Shown one piece after another: positions 48,450-58,682 of a stretch of DNA of 64,000 nucleotides. Both the position numbers and the translations under genes were made by a program. Source of the stretch: Lithodes maja (taxonomy: Eukaryota; Arthropoda; Malacostraca; Decapoda; Lithodidae). Positions within the stretch are counted from its first letter, which is position 1, and every line of letters begins with the position of its first letter. Below the pieces are notes generated by a model. It had not been told where the DNA came from and ran no database searches. It was given only the letters and a program-made list of their open reading frames with translations. The stretch lies in the NCBI GenBank assembly GCA_037953745.1, contig JBAKBP010000182.1:186001-250000 (forward strand). Reading direction: 5' to 3'.

Positions 48450-48755
48450 GAGGAATGACGCCTGAATCAGCGTCTGGTCAGAGATCCACACAAGTACATC
48501 CACGATATGATGGAAAGCTTATTAGATAGTTATTCTTATTTTCTTTTTGTTTTTATTTTTTACGAAGTTTTTTCGTAGTGAGAACCCAATTCATAATGAC
48601 TGAAGCCATGAGTGAGGTCGCGTGCGCTCATGATGAAGGCTCCTCAGTTTTTAAATGCTCTGCGCGGTAGATTCAAACTACGGCGGATTAGTGTTTGAAG
48701 AGGATGCCTTATGTAATAGGCATGTTCGTCAATGATGGAGGGGCCACTAATAAAT
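48450..48755 (-). repeat. DIRS B left inverted terminal repeat
   Basis: It is the reverse complement of 35276-35582, diverging only in the outermost bases (AATGATGGAGGGGCC here against the GTAATCATTGACG arrangement at the right end). It marks the 5' end of the element. Confidence 0.92.
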
Positions 48756-49303
48756 AGCCTTTTTAGGAAGTAGTACTTGTTTAGTACTTGTTTCCTGGAA
48801 ATTAGTTAAAATATGTAAATCGTGAGAATACACTTCGTAGGTGACTTGGAAATGTCTAGAGTTTTGCCCAGTGAACTCACTTTAGAGATATGGGTTATTT
48901 AGCCGAATGAAGGGAGCAACAGGTGACCTGGTCATGTGGTGAAAGGTGGGCACTAGCCTTGTATTGTTTATTTTAATTAAAATGGTAGTAAGCATGACCC
49001 AGCCTAGAGTAATCGGCCAGAATTTCCATTTGATTCATTTCTTGGAACCCTGGTTTGTTTTTCTTAGAGTAGGCTATGACAAAGTTTAGGGTATGGTACT
49101 GGGTAAAATAATATTTGTTTCTCTTACTGGGACCTGGAATTGTCCTTGTCCCAGTATGGCACAGCCTTGAATCACCTGGCACCCTTATGGTGGTGGCGGT
49201 ATGGTGTTACCCGGCAATATTGGTATTCTGGATTGACCCCCATTATTATTATTATATAAATTTTTTTTTTTTTTTTTTTAACCGATTAGAAAAACTTACT
49301 TGT
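48756..49303. other. No recognisable feature
   Basis: This is unique sequence between DIRS B and piggyBac C. It has a poly-T run (49261-49279) and an ATT microsatellite (49243-49257). No coding text is seen. Confidence 0.6.
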
Positions 49304-49500
49304 TTAACCCCTCCAACCCGGATGACCTCATCTACGCCCATAACATACTCGGCCCGCGCAACCCGGATGGCCTCATGTACGCCCCTTGCTTTCGTGCTTG
49401 ATTTTCGAAAGCCGCGCGCACATTTTGTTATCATGGGGCGGTAGGTGGCGCCACCCGGCGTCAACGACGCCACAACAACAGTATCTAGCCCGACGCCATC

Positions 49501-52407
49501 ATGGACAGTACATCAAATAGTGATTCCGCCGTGTCCGACATCGGGCTTCCTACGACGCCCTTGCTAGTGCGTCGTGCCTTACCCCGACGCCATCGCCTAA
49601 ATGTGTTATCTCCCGGAGGTATTGAGACGACTTTGAGACTTTATGAGAAAGCTGATGCCAAGCATAAGATTGATGAAGAAGTGAGTGACCACTCGAGTAA
49701 TTATAAGTCGAGTGATTATGGCCATGAGAGTGATAAAGAACAATTCCTGGGATTTGCGAAAGAATTTGACAGTGATGAGAGTGATGAAGGTGATGTACCA
49801 GTTGTTGAGGAAGCTGGTTTACCTAAAGAAAGTGAACTTGCGAGAGTTTGTGAGTGGGAGAGTTCAAGGTCACTCACCAAATTTCGCATAAGTGACACGA
49901 CTCCAAGCCCTTCCCCAGGTAAATCGCCTTTCAAGCTACATTTCTACAAGCTAAAACTACTTGAAAAGGCGGCCGCGGCAGCTAGGGAACAAGCTAAAAT
50001 ACTTGGTGAGGATGAGGCTGTGAGTGAGGGTCAGCGTGGTGACCCTTCTCGACCGCCATTGTCTCCCTTATCTACCCACGCCACCCAAGATGACCCGGAT
50101 GCCCCGCATTCTTCCCCACCACCCCCACCATTGCCAAGGGTTGAGGACCCCCCACTTTCGTCCTATTTGCCTCCTAGGTCCCCCGACAGGAGACATACTC
50201 TTGCCGAAAAGGGGAAAGGTAGAAAATATACTAAGAAAACTAAGAAAAGTACGAGAGTTTTGTTCGAGGCTCCCGCGGCGGCGTCCACCCCGGCCGGCCC
50301 CAGCCATACGTCCCCGCAACTTTCCCCACGGTCCTCCCCACCTCTCCCGCCTTCAACATGTCTTCCTGCAGAAGTATTTGAGCTCGCATCACCAATACCT
50401 GGGCCTAGTGAAAGTGAATCATTGCTTTCTGTGACTCGTCGCAGGCCAAGGAGCCCGGGACCTCGGGAGGACACAGCCTCACCTGCCACTCCTTCCCCAC
50501 CTCGCCCACCCGCACGCCGCCCACGCATCACTGGTTCCCCGCCAGATTATGTGGGGGCCACTGATGATGAAGGGCACCTCTCTGAAGACTCTGGCCATGA
50601 TTACATAGGTCCACCGTCAGGGCAAGATGACCACTCTGACGATGACGATGACTATATGGACATCGACGACCCTCGACCCACCCGCTTGGCCCGGCTTCGT
50701 GCTGCCCGTCTTTCTGCCCGCCGCCCTGGCCGCCGCCCTGGCCGACGCCCTCGCCGCCGCCCTAGGGCGCGCGCCTCCCGAGTTGGCCGTGGGCGTGCTG
50801 GGCCACCAGTTGGAGCTCCTCGTCAGCGTAGACAAGACCCATTCTACGTTTTTCAGTGGCAAGACGTAGTTGATGGGGATGTATACAACCCTGATGTGCC
50901 AGCTTTTGATGAGGCACTGGAGGGTTCAGGCATTACCCCCAATTTTCCTGCAGGCCCCAATGCTCCACCACACGAACTATTTGAGGCATTCTTTGATGAG
51001 GAGGTGGTAGGCTATGTTGTCAAAGAGACAAACAAGCAGCACCAATTCCAGGTACACTTTTTGGGCAAGGTGACCAAGGGCCATATGAGGAAGTGGACCC
51101 CAGTGACTCATAAAGAATTCATGGTGTTCCTGGCACTCACCATGCTAATGCCTCATGTCAGGAAGCATAGGTTGCCTGACTATTGGATCACCAATGATCT
51201 GATTTCAACCCCTGCCTTCGGGAAATATATGGCTCGCGACCGGTACCTTGATATCCTCGCAGCGCTCCATCTTGTCACCAACACCGACGTCCACCGCCCA
51301 GACAAGCTGTGGAAGATTAGGACGTTGTATGAGATGATGCGAGAACGCTTCACCTCCTACTTCAAGCCCTTCCGCAAGGTCGTCATTGACGAGTCTCTTG
51401 TGCTGTTCCGGGGAAAACTCAGCTTCCGGCAGTACATCCCCTCAAAAAGACATCGCTTTGGCATAAAATTCTTTGTGCTGTGCGACTGCCAAACTGGCTA
51501 TGTCCTGGACTTCCTGGTCTACAGCGGGAAGGAAGGGGACGTGCTTGTGGACCCCCTCATTGGCTTTGGCGGAGCAGTGGTGCAAGCCATGATGGACCGC
51601 TACTTCCATAAGAATCACGTCCTCTACACGGACAACTATTACACGTCCCCCACTCTCTCACAGTACCTGCATGAGCGCAAGACGGGGACTGTAGGCACAG
51701 TACGAGGGAAAAGGAAGGGCATGCCAACTTTCCCTGCAAAGACCAAAAAAGGTGATGTCTTCAGGAAGAAGTCGGGGCCCATTCTGGCTATCCACTGGCA
51801 CGACCAGCGGAAGGTCAACCTCCTGACCACCATCCACAAGGGGGAAATGGTGGAGACTGGCAAGGTGGATCGCCGCACCCAGGCCAGGGTGACCAAGCCC
51901 GATACTGTCCTGGACTACAACGTCAACATGAGGCTGGTGGACAAGTCCGACATGCAGATAGGCTTCATTGACTGCCTGCGTACCTCGTGCAGATGGTACA
52001 AAAAGTTCTTTCTGCATATGGTGGACATGTCAGTTCTGAATGCCTATAATATATACAGGCTTCGGAATGAGAACCCACCCCTGAAGTTCAATAGCCTGCG
52101 GAGGTTCCAAAAGCAGGTGTTGACGGAGCTCCTGGAGAAGTATGCTACGCCACAGAGGGCAGTGGCACATCCTGGGCCCGCCGTTATCGACCGCTTGCAG
52201 TCTGCTCCATACCTGCTTAGGCACCAGCTTGGTTTCTTTCCTCAGAATGCAGCAGGAAGAACAAATCAGAAGCGGTGCCATGTCTGCTACCACAGCAGGG
52301 TGAGGCCGCACCCAGGTAAAAAGTCAACCACGGAGTGTGTGGAGTGCAAGGTGGCACTCTGTGCTGTAGGGTGCTTCGCTGCTTACCACACCAAGCAGGA
52401 GTTCTAA
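49501..52407 (+). CDS. piggyBac transposase C
   Basis: This 968-residue transposase is intact and starts at an ATG (MDSTSNSDSAVSD). Residues 1-450 are low complexity: acidic (SDESDEGD), then proline/serine-rich, then an arginine/proline block with repeated RRPGRRP. The DDE domain from about 480 has D630 (VIDESLVLF), D711 (YTDNYYTS), D814 and D817 (VDKSDMQ), matching the D268/D346/D447/D450 pattern of classical piggyBac. The C-terminal finger (CHVCYHS...CVECKVALC...YHTKQEF) resembles the Cys-rich domain that binds the ends. It acts in the nucleus on TTAA-flanked DNA and is a plausible source of activity for the MITEs here. Confidence 0.95.
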   Translation: MDSTSNSDSAVSDIGLPTTPLLVRRALPRRHRLNVLSPGGIETTLRLYEKADAKHKIDEEVSDHSSNYKSSDYGHESDKEQFLGFAKEFDSDESDEGDVPVVEEAGLPKESELARVCEWESSRSLTKFRISDTTPSPSPGKSPFKLHFYKLKLLEKAAAAAREQAKILGEDEAVSEGQRGDPSRPPLSPLSTHATQDDPDAPHSSPPPPPLPRVEDPPLSSYLPPRSPDRRHTLAEKGKGRKYTKKTKKSTRVLFEAPAAASTPAGPSHTSPQLSPRSSPPLPPSTCLPAEVFELASPIPGPSESESLLSVTRRRPRSPGPREDTASPATPSPPRPPARRPRITGSPPDYVGATDDEGHLSEDSGHDYIGPPSGQDDHSDDDDDYMDIDDPRPTRLARLRAARLSARRPGRRPGRRPRRRPRARASRVGRGRAGPPVGAPRQRRQDPFYVFQWQDVVDGDVYNPDVPAFDEALEGSGITPNFPAGPNAPPHELFEAFFDEEVVGYVVKETNKQHQFQVHFLGKVTKGHMRKWTPVTHKEFMVFLALTMLMPHVRKHRLPDYWITNDLISTPAFGKYMARDRYLDILAALHLVTNTDVHRPDKLWKIRTLYEMMRERFTSYFKPFRKVVIDESLVLFRGKLSFRQYIPSKRHRFGIKFFVLCDCQTGYVLDFLVYSGKEGDVLVDPLIGFGGAVVQAMMDRYFHKNHVLYTDNYYTSPTLSQYLHERKTGTVGTVRGKRKGMPTFPAKTKKGDVFRKKSGPILAIHWHDQRKVNLLTTIHKGEMVETGKVDRRTQARVTKPDTVLDYNVNMRLVDKSDMQIGFIDCLRTSCRWYKKFFLHMVDMSVLNAYNIYRLRNENPPLKFNSLRRFQKQVLTELLEKYATPQRAVAHPGPAVIDRLQSAPYLLRHQLGFFPQNAAGRTNQKRCHVCYHSRVRPHPGKKSTTECVECKVALCAVGCFAAYHTKQEF

Positions 52408-52674
52408 TAATCATACTGAAATTGCCAAATAAAATGACAATATGTACACTATAATTATATATAGGCAAAAAGTGGAAGAAAACCAATGTATTATAATAAA
52501 AAAGTCAAGTATTATGAGAAAATTGATACAAATACAATTCCACCATAATAATATGTGAAAGTGACACATATGTATATACCAAGTGACATTCATATGATTA
52601 GAACCTATAGAAATATATAAATCAGTGAAAAAAGACAATAAATTGTATATAAAATGTTTACAAATCATATAACT

Positions 52675-53205
52675 AAGTGAAAGTGACACAAGACCTAAGA
52701 TTTGATGGCCAAAGTATAATAAACACCTGTGATAACGAATAATCAGTGCCTAATACAACAATAACCTACCTCAATTACTAATAAAATGTACGGTATCGAG
52801 TGAAAATGAGCATTATCAGTGACAGTGACACTCTCTAAAGCATATTTGTCAAAGTGAAAGTGACACAAGACCTAAGATTTGATGGCCAAAGTATAATAAA
52901 CACCTGTGATAACGAATAATCAGTGCCTAATACAACAATAACCTACCTCAATTACTAATAAAATGTACGGTATCGAGTGAAAATGAGCATTATCAGTGAC
53001 AGTGACACTCTCTAAAGCATATTTGTCAAAGTGAAAGTGACACAAGACCTAATATTTGATGGCCAAAGTATAATAAACACCTGTGATAACGAATAATCAG
53101 TGCCTAATACAACAATAACATACCTCAATTACTAATAAAATGTACGGTATCGAGTGAAAATTACCAATATCAGTGAAATTGATACCCTAATAAACATATT
53201 TTATA
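52675..53205 (+). repeat. Three 177-bp tandem units in piggyBac C
   Basis: Units start at 52675, 52852 and 53029. They are nearly identical to those of piggyBac A, with TAAGATTT in the first two units where A has TAATATTT. Confidence 0.93.
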
Positions 53206-53599
53206 TAATTGGCCTCAAAATAACTAGAAAATATCAAATAAACATCACATTCTCAATATCAAACACTAAAATCGTCTAAGGGAGATAAATACTTTGGCGC
53301 GGCGAGCGGCTAGGTGCGTCGTAGCCAGGGCGGGCCGACGCTTTCGGACGCGGGAGGAAATTCCCGCATAAAAAAGCACTCGTCTTCCCGCGCTCACCAT
53401 TATGCAACCAGAGGGGCTAGAGACCTCTACTCAACGCCATTCGACAGAGGAAGGTTTGTGGAACATTATTTTTTTTTATTCACAACATTACATGCAATAT
53501 TCATTCATTTACAGAGTAGTTAACATAGGCCAAAAATCCTCAAAACCCCCGGTACAGCAGTACAGTCGTAAGCTATAGCCCCCGGGGCTGGAGGGTTAA

Positions 53600-54289
53600 G
53601 CTCTCGCACTATCTTAATTTTGTTAGGTTAGATAACAGGGTCTGACTTCTTTATTAAAATCTGACCTAGGCTAACCTAGAGTACCCGGTAATAATTTCTA
53701 GTTAAATTTTTTATATTGGGATTTGGTTTGTTTTTCAAAATTAAAGTTTGGGTCCGTTTAGGGTACCCGGTGGGAAAAAGTTGTTTAGGCTAGGCCTAGG
53801 GTAACCGAGACTTTCAGAAGAATTTTGTTGTGAAATGTATTCGGGCTTGACTTTATGTTTGTATGGTATCATTGTATCCAATGAACATGTACAGTACTAA
53901 TCAAGTCAGTTTAATAACAAATAAAACATAAAAGAAGGTTACAGGTGGCATTTCCTAAAGGAAGCCTGTGGTGTTAACGCCTTTATGTTTCATAGAACAG
54001 TTGGTGTAACACAGGAATAAACTATCCATTCAGTTTATATATTCCAGGGGAAATGAAACATTCATTATCACCCAAATTTATTAATATGTAGGCCTACATA
54101 GCCTATTCATGGCCTCAGGTAATGTTACCAACAAATATTTATACTCTAGGCCTAGATCTAATCCCTGGGATTATGGAGTATATTGGAAACTTTATTGCAT
54201 TCATAGTGTTTCCTCTTAAAAAATAATTAATGTTCCTGGGTAGCCTAGGCTTACTTTAGTCTAGGGAACGATTATCACATGACCTTAAT
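53600..54289. other. No recognisable feature
   Basis: This is AT-rich unique sequence with several TAGGCCTA/CTAGGCTA-like words common in the window. No gene is seen. Confidence 0.6.
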
Positions 54290-54750
54290 ACTTGAGGTTG
54301 TATGGTGGTAGGCCTAGCCTATGTTATTACAGTATTGTATTTCCGGCCCATCTGGGTAGGACCTACTCGGGACTTTAGCCATACTGTACTCGGTAGTCCT
54401 GGTAACCGGGCCTTGGTAACCGGGCCTTATTGAGATAAGGACTCGGGAACTCGGGAACTTGAGGTTGTATGGTGGTATGTTATTATTGTATTTCCGGCCC
54501 ATCTGGGTACCCGGGACTTTTCGCCATACTCGGCAGTCCTGGTAACCGGGCCTTATTGAGATAAGGACTCGGGAACAACGGGAACTTGAGGTTGTATGGT
54601 ATTCCAGTATCGCGGCTCGCCCGACGCCCGCATAACTGGGCACTCGGGGACTGTCACCATATCTGGCAGACTGGCAGTCCCGCACTCGGGACTGTCACCA
54701 TATCTGTCAGTCCCGGTGTCCGGGCCTTGGAACCGGACCTTTTGAGACAG
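54290..54750. repeat. Minisatellite, about 3 units
   Basis: Units of roughly 120-150 bp share ACTTGAGGTTGTATGGT, TTTCCGGCCCATCTGGG and GGTAACCGGGCCTT. The last unit is diverged. Confidence 0.8.
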
Positions 54751-55034
54751 GGCCTAGGGTATCTGGGTATTTGGAAAATTAACAGCATGTCGTATTAGAA
54801 TCTTACATCATAGTGGGATACAGTATATTCAAAAATGATATTATTATGGGTACTCTTGATACCCTTGGAAAACAAAAAGGATATATGAGTGCTTGAATAA
54901 TGTTAAAGTGTAAATAAAGCAAATAAATAAAGTTAAAATTAATATTCACTTTTAAAGGAAAACTTGGAAGTAAATACTGAAAGAATCGTAGTGAATTGTG
55001 GAGTGAAGCATTGAATGGAAATAGGTTAAAATTT

Positions 55035-55425
55035 TCTGGAAATTATAGGCTTAGGAAATTTTGATCCTAAGTAAAAATATTACGGTGGCCTGAAAAATAA
55101 CCTCTGGCTAGGGCACGACCAGGGGCTACCTGTCAGGAATTATAGATATGTGAATCTTATACTTACCTATAATTCCACTCTTAAGGGAATATCTGTCATG
55201 GTATCATGTTAAAACACAACCAGCACAGAACACATTAGGCTTAGGAAATTTGTACCTAAGTACAAATCTTACGGTGGCTTGAAAAACAACCTCTGGTTTA
55301 GGCACAACCGAGGTTTGTCTGTCAGGGCTCACAGATACAAGCTGATGACACTCGCATATAATTCAACACTTAAGTCAGTATCTATCGAGCTACAATGTTA
55401 ATACACACTATCACAGAACAAAAGA
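55035..55425. repeat. 195-bp tandem duplication
   Basis: TTAGGCTTAGGAAATTT recurs at about 55046 and 55235, with a shared downstream TTACGGTGGC and AACCTCTGG. Confidence 0.85.
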
Positions 55426-56028
55426 CACTGCCGCTAAGGAGCCGAGGTTCGTATGATACGACATACAGAAATAAACACAAAAACTTGAGGCTTTAGAAAG
55501 TGAAAGTGGCTCTGATGACACGCCCGCCGACCAGCCCAGACTACGAAGTCCTTACTTACAGGATTACAAGTGAAATTGGTCCAAACAAACATACTCCTAA
55601 ACATGTACTGTATATGATTTCAACTGCACTATATATTCACTATGGACCAAAACTGACGCGCTCAAGAGGGGCTATGTAACCCTGAGCATGAGGTAAGGAC
55701 TCGCACGTCTACCTTGGCTGGCTCGGTGGGCGAGAGAGAAGGTTCCTGGGAGGAACAGCCAACTAGCAGGTGTATGGGAAACAGAGGTAGACCGTGAGCG
55801 CGCGTCGGCGCGGTGTTCAAACTGTGCTAATTCTTTTCTTTTTATTTCCTACTTTTCAGTGGCTCCAACCCAATGACGTACCGTAGGAATGATTAAGGGG
55901 TACCCCTTATGATGATCTTGGTTCTCGACCACCGTGATCCAGGTTAACCCGGGCTCAGAGGAGCCTGGAACGAGGCCATATTAACATAGGCACTTACGTC
56001 ATTGACGTAAGGAGCCACCAATAAATTA
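55426..56028. other. Possible DIRS-like terminus
   Basis: The end GGAGCCACCAATAAATTAGA (56010-56029) resembles GGGGCCACTAATAAATTATA of the DIRS ends, preceded by TTACGTCATTGACGTAA near 55993. No recombinase or RT is seen. It could be a remnant of a fourth DIRS family. Confidence 0.3.
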
Positions 56029-56200
56029 GACACCTGAATGGCACAAAAGGTCTTAAAATTGACAGAATGGGGTGGAAATATCTTAAAAATCACCAAACTA
56101 ATGGGGCAAACCTCTTAAAATCTCAAAAGCAATGGGGCTAGACATGAGGGAGAAAGGGGTCAAGAAAAAAGTCCCTCAAGTGGAAATCTCCCCTTAAATA
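56029..56200. repeat. Dispersed repeat, copy 1
   Basis: It is similar in direct orientation to 57307-57478 (both start near GACACCT.AATGGCAC and end near CTCCCCTTAA). It is non-coding. Confidence 0.8.
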
Positions 56201-56395
56201 GAAAAAAGGTATAGAGAACCCTAAAATTAATGGGGTAAATTGGGATGCGTTCTGGTACCAGCCAAAACCCAAACACCTATAATTAATATATCGTAAATCG
56301 GAGGCATCGGATAGTGAGGGGGACCTGTACGTTGATAGTAAATTAACCCTCTCCGACATATGACGCAATTTTGAGCCTATTAGGGATACTTTCTT

Positions 56396-56697
56396 ACAGT
56401 AGATCCTCTGGAAAAAGGCAAACTAGGCCTGTGTATCCAGCTCAGTACCAGTACTTGCACTGCTGGGGTCGTTCACTGTGTTGGCGGTGGCGGTAGCAGA
56501 CGCAACATTTTTACTATTCTGTATTTTTGCTTTATAATCAAACTTCAAATCTGGTCTTCCCCATGCTTTATCAAGATTACTTTCAAACTGCCTTATTGAT
56601 TCGGAATCGACTACATACTGGGGCAGTGCGTTCCACTCATTTACCACTATCACAAAATTAGTTCTTTGCCTTCTCAAGCCTATTTCTTTCTTTGTAA
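56396..56697 (-). mobile_element. LINE 3'-end fragment
   Basis: It is the last about 85 codons and tail of the LINE family at 10345-11435, with the same ending TGTELDTQA and a few changes. It sits inside a tandem repeat unit whose uninterrupted copy follows at about 56790. Confidence 0.92.
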
Positions 56698-56699
56698 AT

Positions 56700-56890
56700 T
56701 AAAAAGCCTTTGTTACCATCAGGGGTGTTTAGAAACCTCTAGTTTAGTTACTTCAACCTCTGCAGTTGTCTTTGAGTTAGCTGTGTTGAGCCTATTGGGG
56801 ATACTTTAAAGCCTTTGTTACCATCAGGGGTATTTAGAAACCTTTAGTTTAGTTACTTCAACCTCTGCAGTTGTCTTTGAGTTAGCTGTG
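56700..56890. repeat. Tandem repeat around a LINE insertion
   Basis: Units contain AAAGCCTTTGTTACCATCAG, TTTAGTTACTTCAACCTCTG and GAGCCTATTGGGGATACTT; the first is split by the LINE fragment. Confidence 0.85.
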
Positions 56891-56993
56891 GGCAGAAAAC
56901 TAATTTTGGAGAGGTAATTATAAGAGTGAGAGAACTCTATTTATTATTGCTAATCTGGCAACCTCTGCGTCATATGTGCGTGCAAGGGTTAAC

Positions 56994-57306
56994 ACAATCA
57001 CTCTACACAATGGGTTAATGGAGATAGTTAGTAGCCTTTTTATTGCTAGATAATATCAAATGATCTCATATACCTTACCTTTTATATACCCATTTCAAAC
57101 CTTTGATTATGGACAGTTAAGGGGAGACTGGCCGTTTGTTTGGTCTATTAATTAATTTATTCATATATTGTTTTAGTTTCCTCCCTAGACCTCCATCAAG
57201 CTTAGAAAAACACCCCCTAGACCCCCTTTCAAGATAAATTTGTACATTTTTCTGTAGAAAATTTCGGCCGGTTCCTCTTAAAATTGCAGGCTTGCTATTG
57301 CTCGCC
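56994..57306. other. No recognisable feature
   Basis: Unique sequence with no coding text. Confidence 0.6.
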
Positions 57307-57478
57307 AGGAAATAATCGACACCTAAATGGCACGAAAGGTCTTAAAACTGACAACGAAATGGAGCGATAGGTGCTAAAATCGCCAAACTAATGGGCCGAA
57401 CGTCTTATAATCTCAAAACTAGTGGGGCTAAACATTTGTGAGAAGGGGTGCCAGGAAAATGGTCTGCCTCCCCTTAAG
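57307..57478. repeat. Dispersed repeat, copy 2
   Basis: It is the partner of 56029-56200, about three-quarters identical by eye. Confidence 0.8.
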
Positions 57479-57632
57479 TGAATAATAATAATAATATAAA
57501 TAATATATATAACAATAATAATAATAATAATAATAATAATATATATATAACAATAATAATAATAATAATAATATATATAACAATAACAATAATAATATCA
57601 ATAATATATATAACAATAATAATAGAATTAAG
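57479..57632. repeat. AAT/ATAT microsatellite
   Basis: AATAAT runs alternate with ATATATAAC segments. The short frames here are repeat translations. Confidence 0.95.
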
Positions 57633-57633
57633 A

Positions 57634-57686
57634 AACAACTTACCGTTTTTCCTAGTACAAGAATCAGCAAAGGCACGATATTAAAT
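57634..57686 (-). pseudogene. Exon-end-like copy 1
   Basis: It is homologous to the last about 36 coding bases and donor of the candidate exon at 58562-58678. Read on the minus strand it gives AFADSCTRKN followed by GTAAGT. Upstream exon sequence is absent. Confidence 0.55.
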
Positions 57687-57749
57687 AATACTACTAATAA
57701 TAAAAATAATAATTATACATACATACTGTACATACAAGTTTAAAGACCG

Positions 57750-57935
57750 TTGTGTCCACAGAGAATGTGGTTACAGTCTCACGTCTTAAATGGCTGCTTT
57801 CCAGGCGGCCCTGTCAAGGGCTGCCTCTTGTCAAGTTCTTTATTTTTGAGATCGGACCGGAGTAGCTAATCCGATGTCATTCTAGGTCTACCCCTACGCG
57901 CAGCTCCCGCCCCGTTCACAGTCCGGCAGTTATAA
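57750..57935 (-). pseudogene. LINE C-terminal remnant
   Basis: Minus-strand text contains RGRPRMTSD and, in another frame, DRAAWKAAI, both usual near the C-terminus of RTE-like LINEs. It is broken by a frameshift. Confidence 0.4.
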
Positions 57936-57945
57936 TAATAATAAT

Positions 57946-57995
57946 AACTCGCCATTTTTCCTAGTATACGAGTCAGCAGAAGGCAAGATATTAAA
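57946..57995 (-). pseudogene. Exon-end-like copy 2
   Basis: It is a second partial copy of the exon end (SADSYTRKN on the minus strand) with the donor changed to GCGAGT. Confidence 0.5.
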
Positions 57996-58049
57996 TTATT
58001 AATAAAAACAAATAAAATAATAATACAGTAGTAATATTAACTCACCGTT

Positions 58050-58554
58050 GGGCGGGTGCCCAACCCCGAAAAGGGTTGAACTAGGGGAGCTATCCCCCCG
58101 CCAAAGGCGGCTTTCTAGGGCCTTTCCTAGCTGATGCTGAGAGGATTGGGTTCTAGTCATGTGGTGATGGGCTGGTCTATCTCTGAGCAATCTCTGCCAT
58201 ACCCATAGCTTACTCTGACTGTTCCTTTTACTTATATATTTTCTAGATCTCAAGTGACGGCGTCTCTAACGTGGATTGACCTCCCAATCTACCAAGATTG
58301 GAAGCCAAAGCGTCACATTTTTCCCTTGCCCCTCAACTTTTTCTTCATAATTGCTGAGGACAGGGCCCTGGGTGGGGCTATGGTTTCCCGGGCATTTCCG
58401 CACCCTCCTCAGCTCCCCGCCATGGAGTGGCTTCGGTCACCCAGGCTTTATTGTGGTCGGCGGGGAGGGTTCTGTGGGGGCGCTCGGTTATGGCCTTGGC
58501 CTTGCTCGGGGCCTTGGGGCTGTTCGGCCAGGCAGCTTGGGGAACAACAACAAC
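58050..58554 (+). mobile_element. SINE-like retroposon, full length
   Basis: It is flanked by AACTCACCGTT at 58039-58049 and 58555-58565. It starts GGGCGGGTGCCCAACC and ends with AACAACAACAA. It is near-identical to the copy at 4384-4902. The duplicated target spans the splice donor of the candidate exon, so the donor is preserved on the exon side. Confidence 0.92.
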
Positions 58555-58561
58555 AACTCAC

Positions 58562-58678
58562 CGTTTTTCCTAGTGTAAGAGTCGGCGAAGGCAAGACACT
58601 GTATGGCCTCGCTGGCGATGTTGTCCAAACTGCTGATGCTGGACGACCGAGAGCGACTAAATGACCCATCAAGCTTGT
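58562..58678 (-). CDS. Candidate host-gene internal exon
   Basis: On the minus strand an AG acceptor (58679-58680) precedes an open 117-base segment that ends at a GTGAGT donor starting at 58561. The frame gives KLDGSFSRSRSSSISSLDN, then ASEAIQCLAFADSYTRKN: a serine/arginine phospho-site-like stretch followed by an ordered segment. It has the look of a conserved cellular protein and none of the transposon domains in this window, but I do not recognise it. Phase is 2 bases in and 1 base out. The two partial copies of its end at 57634 and 57946 are odd. Flanking exons were not found, and it could be a fragment of an unknown repeat. Confidence 0.45.
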
Positions 58679-58682
58679 CTGG

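Larger units (their letters stand above)
35234..48755 (-). mobile_element. DIRS retroelement copy B, near-complete
   Basis: Left and right ends carry about 306-bp inverted terminal repeats (48450-48755 and about 35276-35582). The internal complementary region next to the right repeat (35583-35765) is complementary to the two outer ends joined together, which is diagnostic for DIRS elements. Genes on the minus strand are gag, RT/RNase H, then tyrosine recombinase. Two TTAA elements interrupt it: a 636-bp element in gag and piggyBac B in the recombinase. No target duplication is expected for this class. Confidence 0.93.
49304..53599 (+). mobile_element. piggyBac element C, apparently intact
   Basis: TTAA lies at 49304-49307 and 53596-53599. 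The inverted ends are TTAACCCCTCCAACCCGG and the complement of CCGGGGCTGGAGGGTTAA. Two direct copies of a module around CCCGGATGRCCTCAT lie inside the left end, at the position of the CTCTTGAACG module of A. It is closest in sequence to piggyBac A and preserves the sites where A was interrupted. Confidence 0.94.
56343..56993. mobile_element. TTAA-flanked MITE candidate with nested LINE fragment
   Basis: TTAA lies at 56343-56346 and 56990-56993. The ends read TTAACCCTCTCCGACATATG and, complemented, TTAACCCTTGCACGCACATA, sharing an 11-base CATATGACGCA. It contains a LINE fragment and tandem units of about 115 bp (56700-56890). Confidence 0.7.

Noticed and set aside
48960..49182. Possible host promoter or exon between DIRS B and piggyBac C
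   Set aside because: No consistent splice signals or coding text were seen.
57428..57684. Tyrosine/isoleucine/asparagine-rich open frames
   Set aside because: They are translations of AAT and ATAT microsatellites.
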